NCBI GenBank assembly: GCA_016124575.1
Contig: WGNM01000014.1
Coordinates: 1 to 39,668, forward strand
Reading direction: 5' to 3'
DNA: 39,668 nt
Source of the DNA: Cryomorphaceae bacterium
GTDB taxonomy: Bacteria > Bacteroidota > Bacteroidia > Flavobacteriales_D > Sanyastnellaceae
Positions 25,775 through 34,548 of the stretch are shown in pieces; within the stretch, counting starts at the first letter, position 1, and the number at the start of each line of letters is the position of its first letter. The notes below the pieces were generated by a model that saw only the letters and a list, made by a program, of their open reading frames with translations, searched no databases and was not told where the DNA came from. Both the position numbers and the translations under genes were made by a program.

Positions 25775-26364
25775 CAAAAATTGTATTCGCAACCCACAAC
25801 AAGCACAAAGCAGAAGAGCTTCAGGCCATGTTGGAAGGAAAATACCAAGTACTGACGCTCGATGACATCGGATGCCATGAAGAGATTCCAGAGGATGCTG
25901 ACACCTTAGAGGGCAATGCCATCATAAAGGCAAAATTTGTGGCCGACAACTATGGTGTAGATTGCTTTGCCGACGATACCGGACTTGAAGTATCAGCCTT
26001 GAATGGCGCGCCTGGCGTGCACACAGCCCGCTATGCCGGAGAGGCGAAAGATCCAGATGCGAACATGAACAAACTTCTTGATGCGTTGGCATTTGAGAAA
26101 AATCGCACTGCTCAATTCCGCACCGTGATTTGTCTGATAAAAAACCACCAACAACACCTCTTTGAAGGCATTGCGAAAGGAGCCATAACCACTGTAAAAA
26201 GCGGGAGTAAAGGATTTGGGTATGACCCTATATTTGTCCCAGCCGGATACGAGGTGACCTTTGCAGAGATGACACAGGATGAAAAGAACAGACTTTCGCA
26301 TCGCGGACGAGCTGTAGAAAAATTAATCTCCTATTTACAGAACAATGATGTGAAAAACATCTAA
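25765..26364 (+). CDS. rdgB: Non-canonical purine NTP pyrophosphatase (XTP/dITP, HAM1 family)
   Basis: A 199-residue house-cleaning enzyme that hydrolyses dITP and XTP to monophosphates. Family signatures are VFATHNKHKAEEL at the start, FADDTGLEV, GVHTARYAG, SGSKGFGYDPIFVP and LSHRGRAVEKL. It begins inside the menE 3' end, so it is expressed with the menaquinone genes, although it has no part in that pathway. The next gene, accA, starts 50 bases later. Confidence 0.96.
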   Translation: MELTKIVFATHNKHKAEELQAMLEGKYQVLTLDDIGCHEEIPEDADTLEGNAIIKAKFVADNYGVDCFADDTGLEVSALNGAPGVHTARYAGEAKDPDANMNKLLDALAFEKNRTAQFRTVICLIKNHQQHLFEGIAKGAITTVKSGSKGFGYDPIFVPAGYEVTFAEMTQDEKNRLSHRGRAVEKLISYLQNNDVKNI

Positions 26365-26413
26365 ATCAATAAGCGGCTATAATTTGTAACTTGCGCCACC
26401 AACGAATCAAATT

Positions 26414-27370
26414 ATGATAGCGTATTTGGATTTTGAAGAACCGATTAAGGAGCTTCGCGAACAGCTAGAGAAGACGAAAGAAGTAAGCGAAAAGAGCAAA
26501 GTTGACGTCTCGAAAGCGATACACGACATCGAGAAAAAAATCAAAGATGTAACGGTTGAAATTTATAGCAACCTCACGCCTTGGCAGCGTGTCCAAGTTA
26601 GTCGACACCCGAACAGACCATACACTTTGGCTTATATAAATGCCATTACCGAAGGCACCTTCATCGAGATGCACGGCGACCGTACCGTGAAAGATGACAA
26701 GGCCATGGTAGGTGGATTTGGGATGATAGATGGCCAGTCGGTGATGCTCATCGGACAACAAAAAGGCATCAATACCAAAATGCGACAGTACCGCAACTTC
26801 GGAATGGCAAATCCTGAAGGATACCGCAAAGCCATGCGTTTGATGAAGCTTGCTGAGAAATTCGGTCGACCGATTGTGACCTTTATCGACACCCCAGGAG
26901 CTTTTCCAGGTTTGGAAGCAGAGGAGCGCGGACAAGGCGAGGCCATTGCTCGTAATTTGTTTGAAATGATGAAGTTACGCGTTCCAGTTATCTGCATCGT
27001 AATTGGTGAAGGGGCATCTGGCGGAGCGCTAGGAATAGGCATTGGTGATAAAGTGTTGATGCTTGAAAACTCATGGTACTCAGTTATTTCACCTGAAAAC
27101 TGCAGCACCATTTTGTGGCGCAGTTGGGATCATAAAGTCGAAGCCGCTAGTGCGCTCAAACTTACAAGTGAAGACATGCTCGCGAATAAATTGATAGACG
27201 GAGTGATAAAAGAGCCATGCGGGGGCGCTCATGCCAATGAAACAGAGATGTTTAGCACGGTGAAGAAAGAAATTTTGAAGCAAATTGAAAAATTGAGTGC
27301 TATGGAGCCAGAGAAGCGCATAGATGCTCGAATTAAGAAATTCAGTTCAATGGGGGTAGTCGCCTCATAA
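26414..27370 (+). CDS. accA: Acetyl-CoA carboxylase, carboxyltransferase subunit alpha
   Basis: A 318-residue alpha subunit of the carboxyltransferase that makes malonyl-CoA with AccD, the first step of fatty-acid synthesis. The N-terminal helical part ([20 protein letters not shown]) is followed by [20 protein letters not shown] and [14 protein letters not shown], then [33 protein letters not shown] and [16 protein letters not shown], the acyl-CoA-binding crotonase core. Length is normal. AccD is not in the window. Confidence 0.97.
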   Translation: MIAYLDFEEPIKELREQLEKTKEVSEKSKVDVSKAIHDIEKKIKDVTVEIYSNLTPWQRVQVSRHPNRPYTLAYINAITEGTFIEMHGDRTVKDDKAMVGGFGMIDGQSVMLIGQQKGINTKMRQYRNFGMANPEGYRKAMRLMKLAEKFGRPIVTFIDTPGAFPGLEAEERGQGEAIARNLFEMMKLRVPVICIVIGEGASGGALGIGIGDKVLMLENSWYSVISPENCSTILWRSWDHKVEAASALKLTSEDMLANKLIDGVIKEPCGGAHANETEMFSTVKKEILKQIEKLSAMEPEKRIDARIKKFSSMGVVAS

Positions 27371-27434
27371 TTAAGAAAACTTGCAAAAAACACCTGAAAT
27401 GTGGATTATCAACAACGATGTTGAAATAACTACC

Positions 27435-27465
27435 TTTCATATTCCAATATCTATGGTTAGTTTTG
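27435..27465 (+). promoter_or_regulatory. Promoter of the TPR lipoprotein gene
   Basis: TTTC (27435-27438), a 19-base spacer, and TAGTTTTG (27458-27465), an exact -7 box. The -33 element differs from TTTG by one base. The leader to the ATG is about 40 bases and A-rich. Confidence 0.7.
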
Positions 27466-27512
27466 CACGAATTTTACACTTGGTAAGCACCAATTAACAA
27501 AAACACATCCCA

Positions 27513-29219
27513 ATGAAAACGACTAATCTATTTGTCTTTTCTCTCCTTACGCTTGTTGCCGTTCTCATCACAGCTTGTGGTGGTCTTGGTAAAATGGAAA
27601 AGCACATCGAAGAGCTCAATGCTAAATCGAACCCTGAACCACTTATCGTTCGCGGCGACAGCGTTGAGTTGAACATCACAGGTAAATTCCCTGAGAAATA
27701 TTTCCACAAAAAAGTGATCGTAGAATCTACACCTGTCCTTGTTTACGAAGGCGGTGAGGCTGCATATAAAACGCAAGGTTACCAAGGTGAAGATGCCGCT
27801 GGCAACTACGAGGTGATTCCTTACGATGCTGGAAAAAGCTTTTCGTACACAAACAAAGTAGCATTTCAATCTGGAATGGAGCAATCGACTTTGGAAATGC
27901 GCATCAGTGGTTCTAAAGGGTCTCAAACGGCTACTTTTGACCCTCTTGCAGTAGGAACAGGTGTAATCACTACTCCATACCTAATTCAGAGTGACGATAA
28001 GTTTTTGTTGGCTGGAGATAAATTCCAACGTGTGCTTTTTTTCAATAAAGAAGCCATCATCAATTTCGATTACAATTCTTCGAACCTACGAGGTGCAGAA
28101 TTGAAAGATCAAGACATCAAAGATTTGATGGCGTTCTTGAAAACTGCATCTACATCTGATAGCATCGTAATTACTGGAACGAGCGTTGAAGCGTATGCTT
28201 CTCCAGAAGGTGAAATCAGCTTGAACGAAAACCTTGCACAAGAGCGTGCAGAGGCTGCTAACAAAGTTATCGCTGCTGAAATGAAGCGTTTGAAAATGTC
28301 GGTTGAAAACCCAGAAGCATTTTTCGTAAATGTTCCTAAAGGTGAAGACTGGGAAGGTTTCAAAGATTTGATGCAGAAATCGAACATCGAAGACAAAAAC
28401 TTGATCATGCGTGTGTTGGAAATGTACACCGACAAAGACAAGCGTGAGCAAGAGATCAAAAACATCGCGAAAACGTACAAAGAAATCGAAAAGGAAATCC
28501 TTCCTTCTTTGCGACGTTCTCAAATCGATGTTAACTACAACGTAGAAGGATACACTGACGAAGAGCTTCGCTCAATCGTTAAGTCAAATCCTGAGGTATT
28601 GACGATCGAAGAAATCTTGTTTGCTGCTACCTTGTTTGAAGGTTTGAACGACAAACTAGAGATCTACCGCAGCGCTGAGCGTGTTCACCCTGGTGACTAC
28701 CGCGGTGCAAACAACACGGGATACTGCTTGATGATGCAAAACAAAATGAACGACGCGAAACAACAATTCAACAAAGCGTTGTCTGTTGAGCGTAACCCTG
28801 TTACCTTAAACAACCTAGGAGCTATTGCTCGTCTGGAAGGAGATCGCAAACAAGCACTTACCAACTACGGTGAGGCAATGAGCGCTGGTCCTGAAGTGAA
28901 GTACAACAAAGGTATCGTTCAAATCCAAAACGGTGATTACAGCGGTGCGATCTCAAACATGGGCAGCATGAACACGTTCAACAGTGCACTTGCTAAAATG
29001 TTGAATGGCGACAACAGCGGTGCTAAAGCGGCTATCAACGCTTCAAACGACGAAAGCGCTGTTGCTTACTACTTGCGCGCTATCATTGCCGCTCGCGACA
29101 ACACGGGTGCTGATGTGGTATCAAACCTTACCAAAGCTTTCGAAAAAGATGGATCTCTTCGCGCGAAAGCTCAGAAAGATCTTGAATTCCGTAACTTCAA
29201 AGATCAGATCAACTTCTGA
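27513..29219 (+). CDS. Abundant TPR-containing lipoprotein with OmpA-like region
   Basis: A 568-residue lipoprotein with lipobox ITAC and Gly after Cys. Residues of about 40-170 are beta-rich (GKFPEKYFHKKVIVESTPVL). Next comes a part that recalls the OmpA-like 'ASPEG-N-LA-RA' pattern: VEAYASPEGEISLNENLAQE. A charged helical linker follows, then four or five TPR-like helix pairs (NNTGYCLMMQNKMNDAKQQF, LNNLGAIARLEGDRKQALTN). Codons are strongly biased to GGT, CGT and AAC in the 3' two thirds, which suggests high expression. It has its own promoter and terminator. Such proteins are known in Bacteroidota cell envelopes; the exact role is unknown. Confidence 0.78.
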   Translation: MKTTNLFVFSLLTLVAVLITACGGLGKMEKHIEELNAKSNPEPLIVRGDSVELNITGKFPEKYFHKKVIVESTPVLVYEGGEAAYKTQGYQGEDAAGNYEVIPYDAGKSFSYTNKVAFQSGMEQSTLEMRISGSKGSQTATFDPLAVGTGVITTPYLIQSDDKFLLAGDKFQRVLFFNKEAIINFDYNSSNLRGAELKDQDIKDLMAFLKTASTSDSIVITGTSVEAYASPEGEISLNENLAQERAEAANKVIAAEMKRLKMSVENPEAFFVNVPKGEDWEGFKDLMQKSNIEDKNLIMRVLEMYTDKDKREQEIKNIAKTYKEIEKEILPSLRRSQIDVNYNVEGYTDEELRSIVKSNPEVLTIEEILFAATLFEGLNDKLEIYRSAERVHPGDYRGANNTGYCLMMQNKMNDAKQQFNKALSVERNPVTLNNLGAIARLEGDRKQALTNYGEAMSAGPEVKYNKGIVQIQNGDYSGAISNMGSMNTFNSALAKMLNGDNSGAKAAINASNDESAVAYYLRAIIAARDNTGADVVSNLTKAFEKDGSLRAKAQKDLEFRNFKDQINF

Positions 29220-29240
29220 TAACTGAATGTATATCTCATT

Positions 29241-29268
29241 AAAGCCCTCCTTTGTGAGGGCTTTTTTT
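29241..29268 (+). terminator. Terminator after the TPR lipoprotein gene
   Basis: AAAGCCCTC/GAGGGCTTT stem with a CTTTGT loop and a T run that ends five bases before the next ATG (29274). Confidence 0.9.
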
Positions 29269-29273
29269 ATACC

Positions 29274-29745
29274 ATGAAAACTACAAAAGTCCTTTCACCA
29301 TCCGAACGAGAGCAGATAAGAGCCATCTGGAACGATGTGTATCCTGCGCAGCTCATGCACCATACGGCTGAAACTTTCGATACATATATCGATCAACTTG
29401 ACGCGTCTGAACACACATTGATGAACGCCAATAATCAAGCGAACTCAGATTCTGATTCAGCGCCAGTGGGGTGGATTTGCACCTTTAACAGAAACCATGA
29501 ACGCTGGTTTGTTTTACTTGTAGATTCTTCTTGCGCGCGGCAAGGATGTGGAACGGAAGTTGCTTTTGTTAGCGCTCGAGAAATACCCGAAACTTTGCGG
29601 TTGGGTGGTAGAGCACAACGACTTCAAAAGACACAATGGCACAGCTTATTTGTCGCCACTCGCCTTCTATTTAAAACATGGATTTAGCGTTACAGATATC
29701 CGTTTGGATAATGAACACACCTCGGCTGTGAAGATCACAACCTAA
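29274..29745 (+). pseudogene. GNAT-family acetyltransferase broken by a +1 frameshift
   Basis: The first frame (29274-29687) starts like a GNAT protein and reaches the acetyl-CoA-binding strand and loop: ERWFVLLVDSSCARQGCGTE. It then turns into nonsense. The +1 frame, from about 29560, carries the expected rest: LLLLALEKYPKLCGWVVEHN, then NGTAYLSPLAFYLKHGF, then LDNEHTSAVKI. Removing one base near 29557-29559 gives a continuous protein of about 156 residues that fits the 'QGxG...LL...GWVVDHN...SPLxFYxKxGF' family pattern. It is therefore one gene with a one-base insertion, or an assembly error. The ATG lies five bases after a terminator. Confidence 0.82.
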
Positions 29746-29749
29746 TACC

Positions 29750-30748
29750 TTAGAATACTATTCTTCTTGACTTGCTGCGCTTATACCGCGGCTTGTTGGT
29801 CTTGAACATGGTGCGTTTCGGCTGTTTTTTAATCAAGCGGTTCGCTTTTAGCATCACAAACATGTAGCCGTCGTTGTCTGATGGGTCGCCACGTTGCATT
29901 CCAGGAGAAGTAACCCTGTTCGATAAGCCACCGTTGGCATATCCAAGTGCAGGATTAGACAAATAAGACGCTACATCGCCTTGAGCTCCACCAACGTACA
30001 ATGCCAACTCTTGCGGGTTGTAGTAAACAGTGCTCACATCATCAATGTAATCTGTAAATGTAAAGCGATAAGTGGCTTCAAGCGCTAACGACCATTGCTT
30101 TGAAATCCGCGTAGATAATCCCAGTCCAATAGGTATACAAAGCGAAACGCGCTTGTACATGTCTGGTCCATCTGGCAATCCTTGTCCTTCGGTGCGCATC
30201 GGACGAAGATCAACCCATTGTCCGTCGAGCTTCGTTCTCGGGTTGTAGTAAAACCCGCCCAATCCAGCAAACAAGTGAAAACTAGAGCCTTTGTACTTCC
30301 ATCCACGAGCTCCACGGATGTCGTAAATGTGTCCTTTCTCCCGTTTAATCGGTATCTCCAATTCAAACATTGCCGACAAATCAAAAATATGGGATCTGAA
30401 GTTCAGGTTTCGGTTCTGTCGGAAAATTTCTTGCGTGAGCTTATCATCGCCTTCTACCTGACCCCAGGTGAAATCGGTGCGTAGGTGTAAATTTCTACGA
30501 AGGGCATATTTCCAGCCTACGAATGCCGAAAATTTTGTGAGACTCAACTCTAAATCTTTGAAATCGTTGGTGCCTATGGCATCTTTACCACCCAAATCAC
30601 CAAGGAAGTTACTGGCCCCAATGCCGAATTGCAGTTGATGCCTATTCTTGTCCCAGCGCTCTTTATTAAAAAATTGCGCTTGAACAGACAAGCTGAACAA
30701 AATAGCTGATATGAGTACGGCGAGTTTCAAACTGTTCCAGTTGCTCAA
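29750..30748 (-). CDS. DUF6089-type outer-membrane protein
   Basis: A predicted outer-membrane barrel. The open frame reaches a TTG at 30748 (332 residues). A better start is the TTG at 30730, giving a clean signal peptide KLAVLISAILFSLSVQA, because an exact -7 box overlaps the first TTG. The mature protein begins QFFNKERWDKNRHQLQFGIG and has the DUF6089 pattern ASNFLGDLGG, FVGWKYALRRNLHLRTDFTW, SFHLFAGLGGFYYNPRTK and EATYRFTFTDYIDDVSTVYY. The tail is very basic. Related barrels include proteins tied to type IX secretion (PorG type), but that role is only a suggestion here. Confidence 0.8.
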   Translation of the reverse strand: MSNWNSLKLAVLISAILFSLSVQAQFFNKERWDKNRHQLQFGIGASNFLGDLGGKDAIGTNDFKDLELSLTKFSAFVGWKYALRRNLHLRTDFTWGQVEGDDKLTQEIFRQNRNLNFRSHIFDLSAMFELEIPIKREKGHIYDIRGARGWKYKGSSFHLFAGLGGFYYNPRTKLDGQWVDLRPMRTEGQGLPDGPDMYKRVSLCIPIGLGLSTRISKQWSLALEATYRFTFTDYIDDVSTVYYNPQELALYVGGAQGDVASYLSNPALGYANGGLSNRVTSPGMQRGDPSDNDGYMFVMLKANRLIKKQPKRTMFKTNKPRYKRSKSRRIVF

Positions 30749-30753
30749 ATGTA
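30746..30753 (-). promoter_or_regulatory. -7 box of the DUF6089 gene
   Basis: On the minus strand TACATTTG is an exact TAnnTTTG. Its last three bases are the TTG that could be called as a start (30748), which argues that translation begins downstream at 30730. Confidence 0.5.
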
Positions 30754-30796
30754 ATGGATTTCAGCAAATTGCGAAAAACCTTTTTTAACATTCATT

Positions 30797-31351
30797 TCAT
30801 TGCGTTGCCGTCAGGTGCTTCAAGCCACTCTGAACCATGTATTGCCAAAACACCATCCCCGTGCAAACAGCAATGTTTAGTGAGTGTTTGGAGCCAAACT
30901 GAGGGACTTCAATACAGATATCTGAAGTACTTACCACCTCATCAGAAACACCAGCAACCTCATTCCCCATCACAACGCACCATTTTTCATCTGCCGCAGG
31001 CGACCATTTTTCGAGAGAAACTGAGTTTTCAACCTGTTCAACGCTAGCTATTTTGTACCCCTTCTCTTTCAAAATATGCAAAGCGGGCATCAAATCTTCA
31101 TAGTGCGACCATGCCACATGCTCATCAGCACCCAATGCTGTTTTCATGATGTCGCGATGCGGCGGCTTTACTGTGATTCCACCTAAGATAACTTCTTCGA
31201 GTCGAAATGCATCAGAAGTCCGAAAAACCGACCCCACGTTGTTCCCGCTTCGGATATTATCCAATACCACAATCAAAGGAATCTTGGGCGCCGTAGCGAA
31301 CTCCACCGGCGTCATCCGACCCAGTTCGTGCATTTTCAGTTTTCGATTCAT
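30797..31351 (-). CDS. TrmH/SpoU-family RNA methyltransferase
   Basis: A 184-residue SPOUT-fold enzyme expected to 2'-O-methylate tRNA or rRNA. The three SpoU motifs are present: NIRSGNNVGSVFRTSDAF, VVMGNEVAGVS and VPQFGSKHSLNIAVCTGMVF. There is no N-terminal RNA-binding L30-like domain, so it is the short class near TrmH/TrmL; the precise target cannot be given. The start MNRKLKM (31351) is chosen because the extended frame begins in the T run of the sppA terminator. Confidence 0.88.
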   Translation of the reverse strand: MNRKLKMHELGRMTPVEFATAPKIPLIVVLDNIRSGNNVGSVFRTSDAFRLEEVILGGITVKPPHRDIMKTALGADEHVAWSHYEDLMPALHILKEKGYKIASVEQVENSVSLEKWSPAADEKWCVVMGNEVAGVSDEVVSTSDICIEVPQFGSKHSLNIAVCTGMVFWQYMVQSGLKHLTATQ

Positions 31352-31360
31352 ACTACAAAT

Positions 31361-31391
31361 AAAAAAAGAACCCCGCACTTTTGATGCGGGG
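31361..31391 (-). terminator. Terminator of sppA
   Basis: On the minus strand, CCCCGCA/TGCGGGG stem followed by TTCTTTTTTT. It ends 10 bases before the ATG of the methyltransferase gene on the same strand. Confidence 0.88.
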
Positions 31392-31413
31392 CGCTAATTA
31401 GAATTTCGAATGT

Positions 31414-33264
31414 TTACTGAATATGCATGTAAAAAGGCATTCTCATCTGCATTCTATCACCTTTCAATAAGGTTTGTACTTTCTTAATTTCATCGATGTA
31501 GCGGATATCGACCCCTAGCTCTCTCGCCATGATTGTAGCCTCTGCGCCACCTGTCAAGCCTTTCATCAATTCTTCCATTGGGTCAATGAGACTAGGGAAG
31601 TCTTTGGTGCGGTAATCTTCCAAATTCGCCAAACGTGCAGCTTCTGCAATGGCATCATCCAAATCACCGATTTCATCTACCAATCCATTGGCTTTTGCCT
31701 GCAAACCTGTCCATATACGACCCTGACCCAAAGAATCAACCTGTGCTTGCGTCATGCCACGTCCTTCAGCAACCAGATTTGTAAAATCATCATAGATCTC
31801 TGTCACCGTTTCTTCAAGCATCTCACGTTCTAGATCAGTGAGAGGATGCGTACCTGTGATGATACCGCCTTCCGCATTTGTTTGCACACGGTCGAAGGTG
31901 ATGCCCATCTTATCTTCAAAAAGCGATTGCATGTTTGGAATGATGCCAAAAACACCAATTGAACCGGTAATTGTTGTTGCATTGGCGTAGATTTTATCAG
32001 CTCCACAAGCGATGTAGTATCCACCGCTAGCGGCCAGGTCACCCATCGACACTACGAATGGTTTGCCTGCTTGTTTGATCAGCTGTGTTTCGCGCCAAAT
32101 AACATCACTTGCCAAGGCGCTTCCTCCTGGTGAATTCACGCGCAAAACAATGGCCTTAACTTTGTCGTCTTTTCTTGCATCTGCCAACGCTTCAGCAAGT
32201 CTTTCTGACCCAATGGTTTGATCGTCTCCACGTCCAGATTCAATTCCTCCAACTGCATAAACAACGGCTATACGGTCTTTTCCGAAGCTAGACTCAGAAT
32301 TCGCTTTACCGGCTTTGTGGTATTGAGACTGGTCAACGAAGTTGATATCGTCTTTCGTCTTTTCTTCATTTTCTTCAGATCCTTCACTTTCATCTACCAC
32401 AGGAGCACCAACCTTCTCACGTAAGATGTCCATAACTTGATCACGGTACAACAACCCATCCACCAACTTCGCAGCCAGAGCATCTTCGCTGAGGCGAATC
32501 GACAATGAATCTGCCATGGCATCGATATCAGCAATGGAAATTCCGCGTGAAGCTGCCATATCTGATTTGTAAGTACCCCAAATACCACCCAAAAGTTCAG
32601 TTAACTGCAAGCGATTCGACTCGCTAATGTGTTCGAGCATGAAAGGTTCAACAGCACTTTTAAACTTGTTGTTTGGACCGCGAATAACCTGCACGTCGAC
32701 CCCAATTTTGTCGAGCATCCCTTTGAAGAACATCAATTCCGACATCAATCCGTGCATTTCTGTTTGTCCTTCAGGATACAGATACACCTCACTAGCGGTT
32801 GACGCCAAGTAGTACGCCGACATAGAATAGCTTTCACCGTATGCAACGATCCATTTTCCACTCGCCTTAAAATCTTCGAGTGCGTCGTGAATAACTTTCA
32901 GTGTTGCAGGCGATGCCATCACAAAACTCAGATCAAGGAATGCACCTTTGATACGATCGTCGGTAGCGGCATCTTCAAGGTCTTGTAAAAGGTGATTCAG
33001 GCCTATTTTGTTTGATGGCTGAAGCGTGTTCCAGTCGATCTCGAAATCATTCTCATTACCGCGTTCTAAAATTGGAGCATCCAATTTGAGGTGCAGCACA
33101 CTGTTGTTTTTCACATCCACCAATCCTTGTCCGTCGCCATTCATCACTCCACTAACAGCAGCGCCAATCATGGCCGCTATGATGAGAAAGAAAATCACCC
33201 CGACGGCTAGGAATGCGAGGGTCGAACCAATCAAGGTCGCGAATACGGTCTTTCCAAAATTCAT
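31414..33264 (-). CDS. sppA: Signal peptide peptidase SppA, 67-kDa type
   Basis: A 616-residue membrane-anchored protease that degrades cleaved signal peptides. One N-terminal membrane helix (LAFLAVGVIFFLIIAAMIGA) precedes two tandem S49 domains. The catalytic Lys202 is in the N-terminal domain (NNKFKSAVEPF) and the nucleophile Ser413 in the C-terminal domain (GDLAASGGYYIACGA), as in E. coli SppA. An acidic linker (DESEGSEENEEKT) separates the domains. Other blocks are VNSPGGSALASDVIWRE and ITGSIGVFG. Length matches the long class (618 in E. coli). Confidence 0.96.
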   Translation of the reverse strand: MNFGKTVFATLIGSTLAFLAVGVIFFLIIAAMIGAAVSGVMNGDGQGLVDVKNNSVLHLKLDAPILERGNENDFEIDWNTLQPSNKIGLNHLLQDLEDAATDDRIKGAFLDLSFVMASPATLKVIHDALEDFKASGKWIVAYGESYSMSAYYLASTASEVYLYPEGQTEMHGLMSELMFFKGMLDKIGVDVQVIRGPNNKFKSAVEPFMLEHISESNRLQLTELLGGIWGTYKSDMAASRGISIADIDAMADSLSIRLSEDALAAKLVDGLLYRDQVMDILREKVGAPVVDESEGSEENEEKTKDDINFVDQSQYHKAGKANSESSFGKDRIAVVYAVGGIESGRGDDQTIGSERLAEALADARKDDKVKAIVLRVNSPGGSALASDVIWRETQLIKQAGKPFVVSMGDLAASGGYYIACGADKIYANATTITGSIGVFGIIPNMQSLFEDKMGITFDRVQTNAEGGIITGTHPLTDLEREMLEETVTEIYDDFTNLVAEGRGMTQAQVDSLGQGRIWTGLQAKANGLVDEIGDLDDAIAEAARLANLEDYRTKDFPSLIDPMEELMKGLTGGAEATIMARELGVDIRYIDEIKKVQTLLKGDRMQMRMPFYMHIQ

Positions 33265-33284
33265 TTTTCTAATATTTAGTGCAT

Positions 33285-33292
33285 CAAATGTA
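33285..33292 (-). promoter_or_regulatory. -7 box of sppA
   Basis: TACATTTG on the minus strand, exact TAnnTTTG, 20 bases before the sppA ATG. No TTG at the ideal distance. Confidence 0.5.
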
Positions 33293-33381
33293 ATTCGGAG
33301 ATTTTGATAAATGTTAAATTCTTCCGTCAGCGGACATCAATCAATGGTGAACGGAAAGTGAGAAAAGATGAATGTCATGCC

Positions 33382-33389
33382 TATCTTTG
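33382..33389 (+). promoter_or_regulatory. -7 box of folK, implying a near-leaderless transcript
   Basis: TATCTTTG is an exact TAnnTTTG and ends only six bases before the ATG at 33396, where transcription would start. The -33 region lacks TTG. Confidence 0.55.
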
Positions 33390-33395
33390 CGAGCC

Positions 33396-33893
33396 ATGAA
33401 CAAAGTGGTTATAGGCCTCGGCAGCAATCTCGGACAAAGGCATCTATTCTTATCAGAAGCGGTGAGACTTATAGGCAACGATATCGGCGCCGTGAGCGCC
33501 AGCAGCGCTATTTATGAAACAGCAGCTTGGGGAATGACAGGAGACGCGTTTTTGAATCAAGTGGTTGAGGCAAATACAAAACTCAGCAGTGTGGAAGTGT
33601 TACAAGCGCTTTTGATTATTGAAAGGCGGCTAGGTCGCAAACGGACAGCAGACGGTTATTCGTCGCGCACCCTCGATCTCGACATCTTGTTTTTTGGAAA
33701 TGAAATATCCGAAACTGAGAACCTTCGTATTCCGCATCCGGCGATAGCCGAAAGAAGATTTGTTTTGATACCTCTTGTTGACCTCGATCCTTCTTATATT
33801 CACCCCCAATTAAAAAAGTCGGTTGCCGCTTTGCTTGATGAATGCAGTGATCAATTGGAAGTAAAAAAATGGCCCTACCCTACAGTTATTTAG
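33396..33893 (+). CDS. folK: 2-Amino-4-hydroxy-6-hydroxymethyldihydropteridine pyrophosphokinase
   Basis: A 165-residue HPPK of folate synthesis. Motifs: VIGLGSNLGQR at the start, YETAAWG, NQVVEANT, IERRLGRKR, and the signature RTLDLDILFFG with metal-binding Asp residues, followed by IPHPAIAERRFVLIPLVDLD. The ATG at 33396 replaces the longer frame from 33372, which would begin before the -7 box. It overlaps the next gene by 25 bases. Confidence 0.95.
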   Translation: MNKVVIGLGSNLGQRHLFLSEAVRLIGNDIGAVSASSAIYETAAWGMTGDAFLNQVVEANTKLSSVEVLQALLIIERRLGRKRTADGYSSRTLDLDILFFGNEISETENLRIPHPAIAERRFVLIPLVDLDPSYIHPQLKKSVAALLDECSDQLEVKKWPYPTVI

Positions 33894-34507
33894 CCATCGA
33901 AGGCAACATTGGCGCTGGAAAGACGTCGCTGGCGACTGCTTTAGCCAAAAAGCACGGTGCACGATTGGTACTGGAAGAGTTTGCTGAAAATCCATTTCTA
34001 CCGCCCTTTTACGAGAATCCAGATCGCTATGCATTCCCACTTGAGCTGTCTTTTTTGGCTGAACGTTTTAGCCAGCTAAAAAATGAACTCGCAAACCGAA
34101 ATTTGTTCCAGAGTGTCGTCGTTTCCGATTATTTCATCAACAAATCTTACATTTTCGCACGAGCGAATTTGGGGGCCGACGAATTTGAGTTGTTCAACCA
34201 GCTTTTCAAGATCATCGAAAGTAACCTGCCAAAGCCAGATTTGTTGGCCTACCTATACCTTCCGGTTGAAAAACTGCAAGAAAACATCAAAAAACGCGGG
34301 AGAGTATACGAGCAAAAAATTGCCGATCAGTACCTTCAAAACATCGAAAAGAGCTATTTCACATTTATGAAGCAGCACAAAAAAATGCGTGTGGTTATAA
34401 TCGACACTTCAGATGTAGACTTCGTAAACAACCCAGCCGACTTTTTGCGCATGGAGGAATTGCTCTCCGCGCCATACAAACCCGGCATCCATCGCGTGAA
34501 GGCATAA
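33869..34507 (+). CDS. Deoxynucleoside kinase
   Basis: A 212-residue dNK-family kinase that phosphorylates deoxynucleosides for salvage. P-loop GNIGAGKTS (residues 12-20), LEEFAENPFLPPFYENPDRY with the substrate-binding Glu, FLAERFSQL, VVSDYFINKSYIFAR carrying the D-Y/R-type motif, and the LID-like KKRGRVYEQKI. It is translationally coupled to folK (25-base overlap), a pairing common in Bacteroidota. The preferred base cannot be told from sequence alone. Confidence 0.9.
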   Translation: MALPYSYLAIEGNIGAGKTSLATALAKKHGARLVLEEFAENPFLPPFYENPDRYAFPLELSFLAERFSQLKNELANRNLFQSVVVSDYFINKSYIFARANLGADEFELFNQLFKIIESNLPKPDLLAYLYLPVEKLQENIKKRGRVYEQKIADQYLQNIEKSYFTFMKQHKKMRVVIIDTSDVDFVNNPADFLRMEELLSAPYKPGIHRVKA

Positions 34508-34539
34508 TTCAAAGGTTCTGCTATCTTTAAGCCTTTGAA
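34508..34539 (+). promoter_or_regulatory. 8-bp inverted repeat around a candidate -7 box
   Basis: TTCAAAGG (34508-34515) and CCTTTGAA (34532-34539) flank TATCTTTA (34522-34529), a one-mismatch -7 box, 20 bases before the GH109-like ATG. It could be an operator or a weak hairpin after the kinase gene; there is no T run. Confidence 0.35.
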
Positions 34540-34548
34540 CCTTGAATA

